This document shows, piece by piece, positions 25,707 through 33,671 of a DNA stretch of 64,000 nucleotides. The notes below the pieces were generated by a model, which made no database searches, was not told the DNA's origin, and was given only the letters and a program-made list of their open reading frames with translations. Numbering within the stretch: position 1 is the first letter of the stretch; each line of letters begins with the position of its first letter. Position numbers and translations under genes: made by a program. The DNA lies in assembly GCA_937919945.1 (NCBI GenBank), contig CALESY010000153.1:39252-103251 (forward strand), written 5' to 3'. The stretch is from an uncultured Chitinophagaceae bacterium. Lineage in GTDB: Bacteria > Bacteroidota > Bacteroidia > Chitinophagales > Chitinophagaceae.

Positions 25707-27593
25707 ATGACTAACCTTGTTTGGCTTGTTCCTTTATTTCCTTTGATAGGTTTTCTTATCAATGGTATAGGCTGGCGAAAAATACCAAAGGCTGCCGGCG
25801 GTGTTATAGGTAGCTTGGCCATACTGGCTTCTTTTGCGGTTTCGCTTGGTATCTTCTTCGAGGTAAAAAGTACTGGAGCATCAACTGTTGTGCATTTGTT
25901 CGATTTTCTTCAATCGGGCAAGCTGTATATACCTTTTTCATTTCAGGTAGATGCTTTGTCTTCCTTGTTCTTATTGATTATTACTGGCATCGGTTTTCTG
26001 ATACACGTTTATTCTACTTCATATATGCACGAAGATGAGGGCATGGTGAAATATTTCGCGTATCTCAATCTCTTCGTATTCTCTATGCTCCTGTTGGTAC
26101 TAGGTGCCAACTATCTTATCATGTTTATTGGTTGGGAAGGCGTTGGTCTTTGTTCTTATCTGCTCATTGGTTTCTGGTTTAAGAATAGGGATTACACCAA
26201 TGCTGCAAAGAAAGCATTTGTAATGAACCGCATTGGCGACCTCGGTTTCCTTGTTGGTATGTTGCTGATATTATTCAACTACGGCACACTTTCATATCAG
26301 GAGTTTTTTGGACAACTGAGCGGCGGACAGGTGCAACTATCTGCCAATATGTACAACTGGATTGCTATTTGCCTGTTTATAGGTGCTATGGGTAAAAGTG
26401 CTCAGATACCTCTATACACTTGGTTGCCGGACGCGATGGCTGGTCCGACACCTGTATCGGCACTCATCCACGCCGCCACGATGGTAACTGCAGGTATCTA
26501 CATGATAGCGCGTAGTAGTGCATTGTACAATCTGGCACCTGCAGCATTAAACTTGGTAGCTATTATAGGCTTGGCCACTGCTATACTGGCCGCTTCAATT
26601 GCTATTCGTCAATACGATATTAAAAAAGTACTTGCTTACTCTACTGTCAGCCAACTTGGTTTTATGTTTTTAGCATTAGGCGTTGGCGCCTATACTACTG
26701 CTGTTTTCCACGTTATGACACACGCTTTCTTCAAAGCCCTGTTGTTCCTTGGCTCGGGTAGTGTTATACATGCTATGGGTGGAGAGCAAGACATCCGCAA
26801 GATGGGAGGCCTTAACAAACACATGAAGATAACAGGTATCACATTCCTGATAGGTTGTTTGGCTATATCAGGTATTCCAGGGTTTTCGGGCTTCTACTCA
26901 AAAGACGAAATCCTAGCATCGGTATACGCACACAGCCCTCTTATGTATTACATGGCATTGGGCGCTGCTCTGATGACAGCTTTCTATATGTTCCGTCTTT
27001 ACTTCCTTACGTTTACGGGTTCATTCCGTGGTACTGAAGAGCAACACCATCACCTGCACGAAAGCCCTGCCGCTATCACAATTCCATTGATAGTGCTGGC
27101 AATATTTTCTGTTATAGGCGGCTATGTAGGTTTGCCACCGGTTATCAGTGAACACCATACATTGAATACATACTTAGGTTCAGTTTTGAGTAATTTCAAC
27201 GTACACCATTTGGAACATAGTACTGAATGGATGTTGATGGGCTTATCAACCGGCTTGGTGATAGTAATGATAATAGTAGCAAGAGTAGCTACAAAGAATC
27301 CAAAATTTGCAGAGAATACAGGATTGGCAAAAGTATTGGAGAATAAATGGTACGTAGATGAACTGTATGATGCAGTGATAGTACGTCCATTGGGTGTGTT
27401 GGCAGATGTGCTTGACCGCTTTGCTGAGAAAATGGGAATAGATGGTATAGTAAATGGTACAGGCAAGCTGGTACGATGGAGCAGCGACCGTGTAAGATTA
27501 TTGCAGACAGGGCAGGTAGGCTTTTACATATTTGTGATGGTGATTGGTATGGTGGTATTATTTGCATTAAGGTTTTTCGGGTTAAATTATTAA
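25707..27593 (+). CDS. nuoL: NADH-quinone oxidoreductase subunit L
   Basis: A 628-residue antiporter-like subunit, the distal proton pump of complex I. FIGWEGVGLCSYLLIGFWF and AKKAFVMNRIGDLGFLVGM are the conserved helices with the key acidic and basic residues. LPDAMAGPTPVSALIHAATM is the broken-helix signature and KVLAYSTVSQLGFMFLALG follows. The C-terminal part (residues 540-628) includes the long lateral helix. It is 34 bases before nuoM. Confidence 0.97.
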   Translation: MTNLVWLVPLFPLIGFLINGIGWRKIPKAAGGVIGSLAILASFAVSLGIFFEVKSTGASTVVHLFDFLQSGKLYIPFSFQVDALSSLFLLIITGIGFLIHVYSTSYMHEDEGMVKYFAYLNLFVFSMLLLVLGANYLIMFIGWEGVGLCSYLLIGFWFKNRDYTNAAKKAFVMNRIGDLGFLVGMLLILFNYGTLSYQEFFGQLSGGQVQLSANMYNWIAICLFIGAMGKSAQIPLYTWLPDAMAGPTPVSALIHAATMVTAGIYMIARSSALYNLAPAALNLVAIIGLATAILAASIAIRQYDIKKVLAYSTVSQLGFMFLALGVGAYTTAVFHVMTHAFFKALLFLGSGSVIHAMGGEQDIRKMGGLNKHMKITGITFLIGCLAISGIPGFSGFYSKDEILASVYAHSPLMYYMALGAALMTAFYMFRLYFLTFTGSFRGTEEQHHHLHESPAAITIPLIVLAIFSVIGGYVGLPPVISEHHTLNTYLGSVLSNFNVHHLEHSTEWMLMGLSTGLVIVMIIVARVATKNPKFAENTGLAKVLENKWYVDELYDAVIVRPLGVLADVLDRFAEKMGIDGIVNGTGKLVRWSSDRVRLLQTGQVGFYIFVMVIGMVVLFALRFFGLNY

Positions 27594-27627
27594 TAGATAG
27601 CAACTGCATACAAATTGCATTAGCGTT

Positions 27628-29067
27628 ATGATGTTGACATTACTTATACTGGTTCCTATTGTGGCGGGCATTATCAGTTTTCTTGCAAAAGAAAGCGCGA
27701 AAGGTGTTGCCCTAATCAGTTCATTAGCCACTTTGGGACTGGCTGCTTATATCAGTGCTGCAAGCAATGCTCAGCCTATAGACTGGAGCATGCAATGGAT
27801 ACCGCGGCTCGGCGCGCAGATTAGTTTACATGCCGATGGCATGAGTGCTATGCTTTGTCTGCTGACTGGCATTGTGATGCCTGTAATATTCATCAGTAAT
27901 TGGAATAAAGAAGTAGAGAATACTGGTTCGTTTTATGGTTTGATGTTATTGGCACAGGCAGGTATTACAGGTGTGTTTCTGGCACACGATGCTTTATTAT
28001 TTTATTTCTTTTGGGAGTTGGCACTAATTCCTGTTTACTTCCTTTGCTCTCGCTGGGGTGGTGAAAAGCGCATTGCTGTTACGTTCAAATTTTTTGTTTA
28101 TACATTCCTCGGTAGCTTGCTGATGCTGGCAGCATTGATATATTTATCATTACAGACATCGGGTGTAAACGCATATAGCTGGGAAAACATTGTACGTGCA
28201 GGTTCGTCTTTAGACCCTGTAACACAGCAGTGGTTGTTTGTGTTGATATTCGTCGCCTTTGCCATCAAGATGCCGATATTTCCTTTCCACACTTGGCAGC
28301 CTGACACATACGAGCAATCACCCACAGCCGTTACTGTTGTACTAAGTGCATTGATGGTGAAAATGGGATTGTTTGGTGTGGTAAATTGGCTATTGCCTGT
28401 TGTTCCGCAAGGTGTTGCATTCTGGAGCGATACAGTTATCGTATTATCTATTATAGGCATTGTATATGCATCGCTGATTGCCATTGTTCAAACAGACCTC
28501 AAACGCTTGATAGCCTATTCATCTATAGCTCACATGGGGCTAATGAGCGCAGCGGCATTTGCACAAACAAATGTGGGCATGCATGGCCTGATGGTGCAGA
28601 TGTTCAACCACGGTATCAACATAACAGGTATGTGGCTGATAGTGAGTATGATAGAGCAACGCTGGGGTACGCGCGATATGACGAAGCTGGGAGGTATGGC
28701 AAGTAGCGCGCCGCAAATGGCTATAGCCTTGGTTATCATATCGCTTGCTAACATAGCGTTGCCGCTTACCAATGGTTTCATCGGAGAGTTTATGTTATTC
28801 AACGGTTTATTCTCAAGTCCATCTGCATACCGCATTACATATATGGTAGTAGCAGGCTTGGGTGTTATATTGGGTGCAGTATACACGTTGAACATGGTGC
28901 AGAAAATAGCCTACGGCAATGCCGTAGAAATGAAAGTGCAGAAAGACCTGACAGGTAATGAATACGTAGGATTAGCAATCATAATAGCTATCATCATATT
29001 CCTTGGTGTATATCCTAAACCATTACTGGATATGACAGCAGGTGTAGCGAATATGATGATACCATAG
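27628..29067 (+). CDS. nuoM: NADH-quinone oxidoreductase subunit M
   Basis: A 479-residue antiporter-like proton-pumping subunit. FYFFWELALIPVYFLCSRWG carries the conserved glutamate, KMPIFPFHTWQPDTYEQSPT the broken-helix region, and LKRLIAYSSIAHMGLM the central lysine helix. Length is normal. The gene starts with a double ATG (MML). The second ATG is equally possible but changes only one residue. A nested hairpin separates it from nuoN. Confidence 0.97.
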   Translation: MMLTLLILVPIVAGIISFLAKESAKGVALISSLATLGLAAYISAASNAQPIDWSMQWIPRLGAQISLHADGMSAMLCLLTGIVMPVIFISNWNKEVENTGSFYGLMLLAQAGITGVFLAHDALLFYFFWELALIPVYFLCSRWGGEKRIAVTFKFFVYTFLGSLLMLAALIYLSLQTSGVNAYSWENIVRAGSSLDPVTQQWLFVLIFVAFAIKMPIFPFHTWQPDTYEQSPTAVTVVLSALMVKMGLFGVVNWLLPVVPQGVAFWSDTVIVLSIIGIVYASLIAIVQTDLKRLIAYSSIAHMGLMSAAAFAQTNVGMHGLMVQMFNHGINITGMWLIVSMIEQRWGTRDMTKLGGMASSAPQMAIALVIISLANIALPLTNGFIGEFMLFNGLFSSPSAYRITYMVVAGLGVILGAVYTLNMVQKIAYGNAVEMKVQKDLTGNEYVGLAIIIAIIIFLGVYPKPLLDMTAGVANMMIP

Positions 29068-29089
29068 TAGTAACAATAAAAATTAAAAA

Positions 29090-29120
29090 CAGGGTAATCA
29101 GAAACATCTGAAAAACCCTG
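29090..29120 (+). other. Nested inverted repeat between nuoM and nuoN
   Basis: The outer arms are CAGGGT (29090-29095) and ACCCTG (29115-29120), and the inner arms TCAGA and TCTGA flank the loop AACA. It ends 11 bases before the nuoN ATG and has no T-run, so it looks like a leader structure or mRNA stabiliser rather than a terminator. Confidence 0.55.
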
Positions 29121-29131
29121 GTTCTATAAAT

Positions 29132-30508
29132 ATGAAGGCAATAATAGCAGCAACGGTACTTGGGGTCATCCTGATGTTCGCGGGCCTGTTTGTAAAAGAA
29201 AAGAAATCTGTAGCATCGCTGGCGGTGTTCCTGCTTTTCGTTTTGCTGGGCGTTAATATCTGGGACCTGATAACAACAGCACCTAATGAAACACTGTCTT
29301 TCTTCAACAATATGTTGCGTGTAGACCGCTATGCGCTTTGGTTTAATACCCTGATGACAGGTTGTACGTTATTATACGCATTGTTGGTAAACAAAGAGAT
29401 ACAACGAGTGGGCACCCATGTAGCAGAATACTTTGCGCTGATATGTTTTATACTATGTGGTGTGTATATGCTCAGCACTTACAACAATGTGCTGATATTA
29501 TTTATAGGTATTGAAATACTGTCTATTCCGCAATATATACTGGCAGGTAGCGATAAGCGCAACTTGAAGAGTAGTGAGGCATCGCTTAAGTATTTCCTGA
29601 TGGGCGCATTTTCTACCGGTATATTACTGATGGGTATAACACTGCTGTATGGTGCTACGGGTACGTTTAATATTATTCAATACACTTTCCTGCAATCGGA
29701 TATGCTGAGCCCTATGGCTTTGGCAGGTATTTTGTTCCTGATGGTAGCATTTGCATTCAAAGTATCTGCTGCACCTATGCATATGTGGACACCAGATGTG
29801 TATGATGGCGCACCTACGCCTTTCACAGCATTCATGGCTACCATCGTTAAGGCCAGTGCATTCGTGGCATTTATGCGTTTGTTCTCTGTATCGTTCGGTG
29901 CTATTAGTAGCGACTGGATGATGGTATTGGCAATTATCACAGCTGCTACTTTGTTTGTAGGTAATATCACAGCTGTATTCCAGCAGAGTGTAAAGCGCAT
30001 GCTGGCTTATTCATCCATTGCACAAGCAGGTTTTATGTTGTTTGCTGTGCTGGCAGTAAATGCTACTGCGTGGCAGGGTATGATGATATATGCCGTAGCA
30101 TATAGCGTTGCTACCATAGGTATGTTTGCTGTATTGATGAAGCTGAAAGATTACACCTATGATGGCTTTAACGGTCTAGCTAAGAAAGACCCTGTGCTGG
30201 CTGCGTTTACTACTGTTTTCCTTTTATCGTTGGCAGGCATTCCACTAACAGGTGGTTTCATGGCAAAATACTTTGTATTGCTTGCAGCTGTGGAGCAAGG
30301 CAAAATGATGTGGTTGGTAATCTTCGCACTGTTTATGGCTGCCGTGAGTGCGTACTATTATTTCCGTGTTATCATGGCTATGTACTTCAAGCAGGGCAAT
30401 GCAGAACTGAACTCGGAAGTATCTGCTACTGATAGATTTTTACTGGCAGTTACCGTATTGTTAGTAATAGTTTTAGGGGTAGCGCCAAGTTTGATATTGA
30501 ATATATAA
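29132..30508 (+). CDS. nuoN: NADH-quinone oxidoreductase subunit N
   Basis: A 458-residue antiporter-like subunit, the third proton pump of complex I. LFIGIEILSIPQYILAGSDK has the conserved acidic helix and SSEASLKYFLMGAFSTGILL the lysine helix. AAPMHMWTPDVYDGAPTPFT is the broken-helix signature, followed by QSVKRMLAYSSIAQAGFML. It is the last gene of the operon, with a strong terminator 15 bases after the stop. Confidence 0.97.
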   Translation: MKAIIAATVLGVILMFAGLFVKEKKSVASLAVFLLFVLLGVNIWDLITTAPNETLSFFNNMLRVDRYALWFNTLMTGCTLLYALLVNKEIQRVGTHVAEYFALICFILCGVYMLSTYNNVLILFIGIEILSIPQYILAGSDKRNLKSSEASLKYFLMGAFSTGILLMGITLLYGATGTFNIIQYTFLQSDMLSPMALAGILFLMVAFAFKVSAAPMHMWTPDVYDGAPTPFTAFMATIVKASAFVAFMRLFSVSFGAISSDWMMVLAIITAATLFVGNITAVFQQSVKRMLAYSSIAQAGFMLFAVLAVNATAWQGMMIYAVAYSVATIGMFAVLMKLKDYTYDGFNGLAKKDPVLAAFTTVFLLSLAGIPLTGGFMAKYFVLLAAVEQGKMMWLVIFALFMAAVSAYYYFRVIMAMYFKQGNAELNSEVSATDRFLLAVTVLLVIVLGVAPSLILNI

Positions 30509-30523
30509 TATACAGTAATTGAC

Positions 30524-30559
30524 ATAGCAGAAGCCCCGATAAGTCGGGGCTTCTGCTAT
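30524..30559 (+). terminator. Strong terminator of the nuo operon
   Basis: Perfect 16-base arms, ATAGCAGAAGCCCCGA and its complement, around the loop TAAG. The downstream T-run is short (TT), but the stem is unusually long and GC-rich in the middle. Confidence 0.85.
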
Positions 30560-30675
30560 TTAACGCCCTATTAGCTGCAATAGCCTTACCTTTACATGGT
30601 TGTTTTTACCCACATCTGTGCATTTCTTTTCGGGGTAAAAACGATAGACTGTTTTATTTTCGGTGTGTACCAGTT

Positions 30676-30682
30676 AAGGAGG
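30676..30682 (+). promoter_or_regulatory. Perfect Shine-Dalgarno sequence before scpB
   Basis: AAGGAGG lies five bases before the ATG of scpB. Strong anti-SD complementarity is uncommon in Bacteroidota and absent from almost all other genes in this window. Confidence 0.7.
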
Positions 30683-30687
30683 ATTAT

Positions 30688-31347
30688 ATGGATATCGAAC
30701 AATTAATGCCGCATGTAGAAGCTATCATATTTGCCAGTGAACGCCCTGTAACTTTGATGGAAATGACTGATATGCTCAGTACAGCACTGGAAGAAATAAT
30801 TGAAGGTGAGCGTGTAGCTACTTGCATAGATGCAGTACGCGAAAAATATGAAGCACCCTACTATCCTTTCCAGTTAAGAGAAGCAGGTGGTGGCTATCAA
30901 TTCCTTACTAAAAAAGCATACCATAAAACAGTATTGCAACTTAATGGCGATAAGCACATCAAAAAGCTGTCAACCGCTGCAATGGAAACATTAGCTATTA
31001 TTGCATACAAGCAACCTATCACAAAAGCTGAAATAGAATTTATACGTGGTGTAAGTGCCGATTATTCTATCCAGAAGTTGCTGGAAAAAGACCTGATTGT
31101 AATAACCGGTCGCAACGAAAACATGGTAGGGAAGCCGCTTACTTATGCTACATCTAAAAACTTCATGGACTATCTCGGTATCAACAATTCTGGCGAGTTA
31201 CCACAACTGAAAGACATTACTAATATTGATATTGTATTGCCTACAGATGCAGCAGATGCTATGCCTGAAGACGAGGCTCAACTGCTGGTAGCAGCAGACG
31301 GTAGCATCGTAACAGAAGAAGAAAGTACAGAACAAGCACCTGAATAG
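30688..31347 (+). CDS. scpB: Segregation and condensation protein B
   Basis: A 219-residue non-SMC subunit of the bacterial condensin Smc-ScpAB, which organises and segregates the chromosome. VEAIIFASERPVTLMEMTDM is the first winged-helix start. LSTAAMETLAIIAYKQPITK followed by AEIEFIRGVSADYSIQKLLE is the family core, and GKPLTYATSKNFMDYLGI closes the second winged helix. The C-terminal 45 residues form an acidic tail (MPEDEAQL, TEEESTEQAPE). scpA is not adjacent. A perfect ribosome-binding site precedes the gene and a terminator follows. Confidence 0.93.
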   Translation: MDIEQLMPHVEAIIFASERPVTLMEMTDMLSTALEEIIEGERVATCIDAVREKYEAPYYPFQLREAGGGYQFLTKKAYHKTVLQLNGDKHIKKLSTAAMETLAIIAYKQPITKAEIEFIRGVSADYSIQKLLEKDLIVITGRNENMVGKPLTYATSKNFMDYLGINNSGELPQLKDITNIDIVLPTDAADAMPEDEAQLLVAADGSIVTEEESTEQAPE

Positions 31348-31368
31348 TAACCCAATATATTCGCAACT

Positions 31369-31399
31369 GCCCCGTGTTGTAAGAACACGGGGCTTTTTT
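31369..31399 (+). terminator. Intrinsic terminator of scpB
   Basis: GCCCCGTGTT and AACACGGGGC pair around GTAAG and are followed by six T residues, a textbook rho-independent terminator. Confidence 0.92.
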
Positions 31400-31444
31400 G
31401 TGTTTAAATTCCCGCGAATGAGATAAAAGCCAAGCCAAATGGTA

Positions 31445-31452
31445 TAATTTTG
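31445..31452 (+). promoter_or_regulatory. Possible -7 element of the M28 peptidase gene
   Basis: TAATTTTG fits TAnnTTTG and lies 18 bases before the ATG. A good -33 element is not evident at the right distance, so the call is tentative. Confidence 0.35.
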
Positions 31453-31470
31453 CTGCATTAAATAACGGGA

Positions 31471-33105
31471 ATGAGATTTCTTGCTGTTGGTATACTGGTG
31501 TTAGCTGCACCATTTTTTGTTGCAAATACGTCTTTTGCAAAGGATAAGAAGACAATCAAAGAACTGAAAAAACAAATCGGTTACCTTGCTTCTGATGAAT
31601 TAGAAGGCAGGCGTACAGGCAGCATGGGCGAAAAGAAAGCTGCCGAATACATAATCGCATATTATCAGCAAAATGGTATTGCTGCATACAAAGGCAATTA
31701 TCGCTACCCGTTCAGTTTTGTAAGTGGTAAAGAAATCATGCCACTGACAAGCATCATCATTAATGGTAGCAAGGTTACTGATTGGGCTGAAGCCTTTCCG
31801 TTCCCTTTCAGTGTAAATAGTAAACGTGCTACTGGCGAAACATTGCCTGGCGTATTAGAACATGGCAATGTATGGCTAATGCCTTTGTATCAAGATGCAG
31901 ACGAAGCGAAAGACGCACACTTCGATTGGGAGAAAGCAGCGTACGAAAAAGCTAAAGAAGCAGCAGGGCAAGGTGCGGCAGGTATTTTGTTTTTCGACAA
32001 CTATGGAGCGAAGTATGAGCCCGAATACAACAAGAAATCTGACTACGAGACACTGGATATACCCGTGGCTTTTCTTACCAATAAAGGCTACAAAAAATAT
32101 ATAGAAAACAAAGATGGCAACATAGCGGTAGATATGATGGTGGTATTGAAAAAGTCAGAAATGACGGGTACAAACATCGCCGCATTTATTGACAATGGTG
32201 CAAAGCATACTGTAGTAATTGGTGCACACTACGACCACTTAGGGCATGGGGAGGATGGTAACAGCCTGCATGCCAAAAAGGACGGGCAGGTACATAACGG
32301 TGCAGACGATAATGCAAGTGGAACTGCTGCTTTGATGCAACTAGCGAAACGTATAAAAAACAGCAAGCTGAAAAAATACAATTACCTGTTCATCCATTTT
32401 TCGGGAGAAGAACTGGGGCTGCTTGGTTCTAAAGCAATAGTAAAGGAAGAAAAACTGGACAGCACCAAACTGGCATATATGCTGAATATGGATATGGTGG
32501 GCAGGCTGAACGATAGTACACACGCACTAACGGTTGGTGGTATTGGCACATCTCCGGTATGGGGAAAGATGATTGATAAAAATAATCCATCTTTCAAAAT
32601 AAGTTTTGATAGTGCAGGTGTAGGCCCTTCAGACCATAGCTCATTTTATTATCAGGGTGTGCCGGTATTATTTTTCTTCACGGGCTTACATACAGACTAT
32701 CACAAGCCCAGCGACGATGCGGATAAAATAAACTACAAGGGGCAGGCTATGCTGCAAAACTATATCTACGATGTAGTTGCGAAGATGGAGAAGCAACCTA
32801 AACCAGCTTTTACGCCAACCAAACAAACTACAGTAGGTAAAGTAAGATTTAAAGTAACGCTCGGTGTTATGCCCGACTATTCTTATCAGGATGGTGGCGT
32901 ACGTATAGATGGTGTAACGGAAGGAAAACCTGCTATTAAAGCGGGCATGAAAGGCGGCGATATTATTTTGCAACTTGGCGAACATAAAGTAACGGGCATG
33001 CAAACCTATATGGAAGCTTTGGGTAAATTTGCAGAAGGCGATAAAACAGAAGTGAAGATTATGCGTGAGGGTAAAGAAATAGTGTTGCCGATAGAATTTA
33101 AATAA
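31471..33105 (+). CDS. Secreted M28 family metallopeptidase with PDZ domain
   Basis: An exported zinc aminopeptidase of 544 residues with a signal peptide (MRFLAVGILVLAAPFFVANT). Residues 35-70 are the M28 prodomain-like start and residues 125-230 a PA-type insertion. The catalytic domain has GAHYDHLGHG (His253), NGADDNASGT (Asp280), FSGEELGLLGSKAI (Glu313/314) and NMDMVGRL (Asp341), then GPSDHSSFYYQGVPVLFF and TDYHKPSDD with the last zinc ligand. A PDZ domain occupies the last 90 residues (VRIDGVTEGKPAIKAGMKGG). Members cleave N-terminal residues from peptides. Probably periplasmic. Confidence 0.92.
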   Translation: MRFLAVGILVLAAPFFVANTSFAKDKKTIKELKKQIGYLASDELEGRRTGSMGEKKAAEYIIAYYQQNGIAAYKGNYRYPFSFVSGKEIMPLTSIIINGSKVTDWAEAFPFPFSVNSKRATGETLPGVLEHGNVWLMPLYQDADEAKDAHFDWEKAAYEKAKEAAGQGAAGILFFDNYGAKYEPEYNKKSDYETLDIPVAFLTNKGYKKYIENKDGNIAVDMMVVLKKSEMTGTNIAAFIDNGAKHTVVIGAHYDHLGHGEDGNSLHAKKDGQVHNGADDNASGTAALMQLAKRIKNSKLKKYNYLFIHFSGEELGLLGSKAIVKEEKLDSTKLAYMLNMDMVGRLNDSTHALTVGGIGTSPVWGKMIDKNNPSFKISFDSAGVGPSDHSSFYYQGVPVLFFFTGLHTDYHKPSDDADKINYKGQAMLQNYIYDVVAKMEKQPKPAFTPTKQTTVGKVRFKVTLGVMPDYSYQDGGVRIDGVTEGKPAIKAGMKGGDIILQLGEHKVTGMQTYMEALGKFAEGDKTEVKIMREGKEIVLPIEFK

Positions 33106-33116
33106 GAGGTTTGTAA

Positions 33117-33671
33117 ATGGCTGTATATTCAATTGCAATTATCCCGGATTCGGAAGCTACAAATAAAGTAGTAGCTAAGAAAAAGGAATTGAAAGAAGCC
33201 ATTGGTTGGTTTAATACCGTTAATACACTTCCTTATATTACTATCAGTGTTTTTGAATCTGATGAACAGGCTATGCCTGATATGCAGAAAGGCATAGCAA
33301 TGATTGCTGCCCGTCAACCAGATATCAAACTACGTTTCAACAGGTTAATGAAGTTTGATCATGGTGCATTTTGCATAGTACCTGATGAAGAATCGGAAGA
33401 TAAGCTAAGAAAATTGATGGCAGACTTTCAGCAACTGCCTGTAACAAATACCGCCATCAACAGGCTGCCACATATTACCATAGGCAACGGGCTCAGCGAT
33501 AAAGAGTTGCATATAGCAGCACAATTAATTACAGACATCAACCTGAAATTTGAAGCAGAAAATATTGTATTAAGAAAGCTTGATACAGAAACTACGCAAT
33601 TTAATGCCTTAGAAGAATTCCCGTTTCGCAACAGGCACTTGCAACAAATAGTACAGCAAAGCTTGTTCTAA
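33117..33671 (+). CDS. 2H phosphoesterase-like (2'-5' RNA ligase family) protein, first histidine replaced
   Basis: A 184-residue protein with the two-lobed layout of the LigT/2'-5' RNA ligase (2H phosphoesterase) family. The second motif is intact, LPHITIG with His119 and Thr121. The first motif reads LPYITISVF, with Tyr40 where the catalytic histidine is expected. Enzymes of the family hydrolyse or ligate 2'-5' or cyclic phosphates, and loss of one histidine should impair catalysis. A binding role or a changed reaction is therefore possible. It starts 11 bases after the peptidase gene and its stop codon interlocks with that of the convergent ABC gene. Confidence 0.72.
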   Translation: MAVYSIAIIPDSEATNKVVAKKKELKEAIGWFNTVNTLPYITISVFESDEQAMPDMQKGIAMIAARQPDIKLRFNRLMKFDHGAFCIVPDEESEDKLRKLMADFQQLPVTNTAINRLPHITIGNGLSDKELHIAAQLITDINLKFEAENIVLRKLDTETTQFNALEEFPFRNRHLQQIVQQSLF

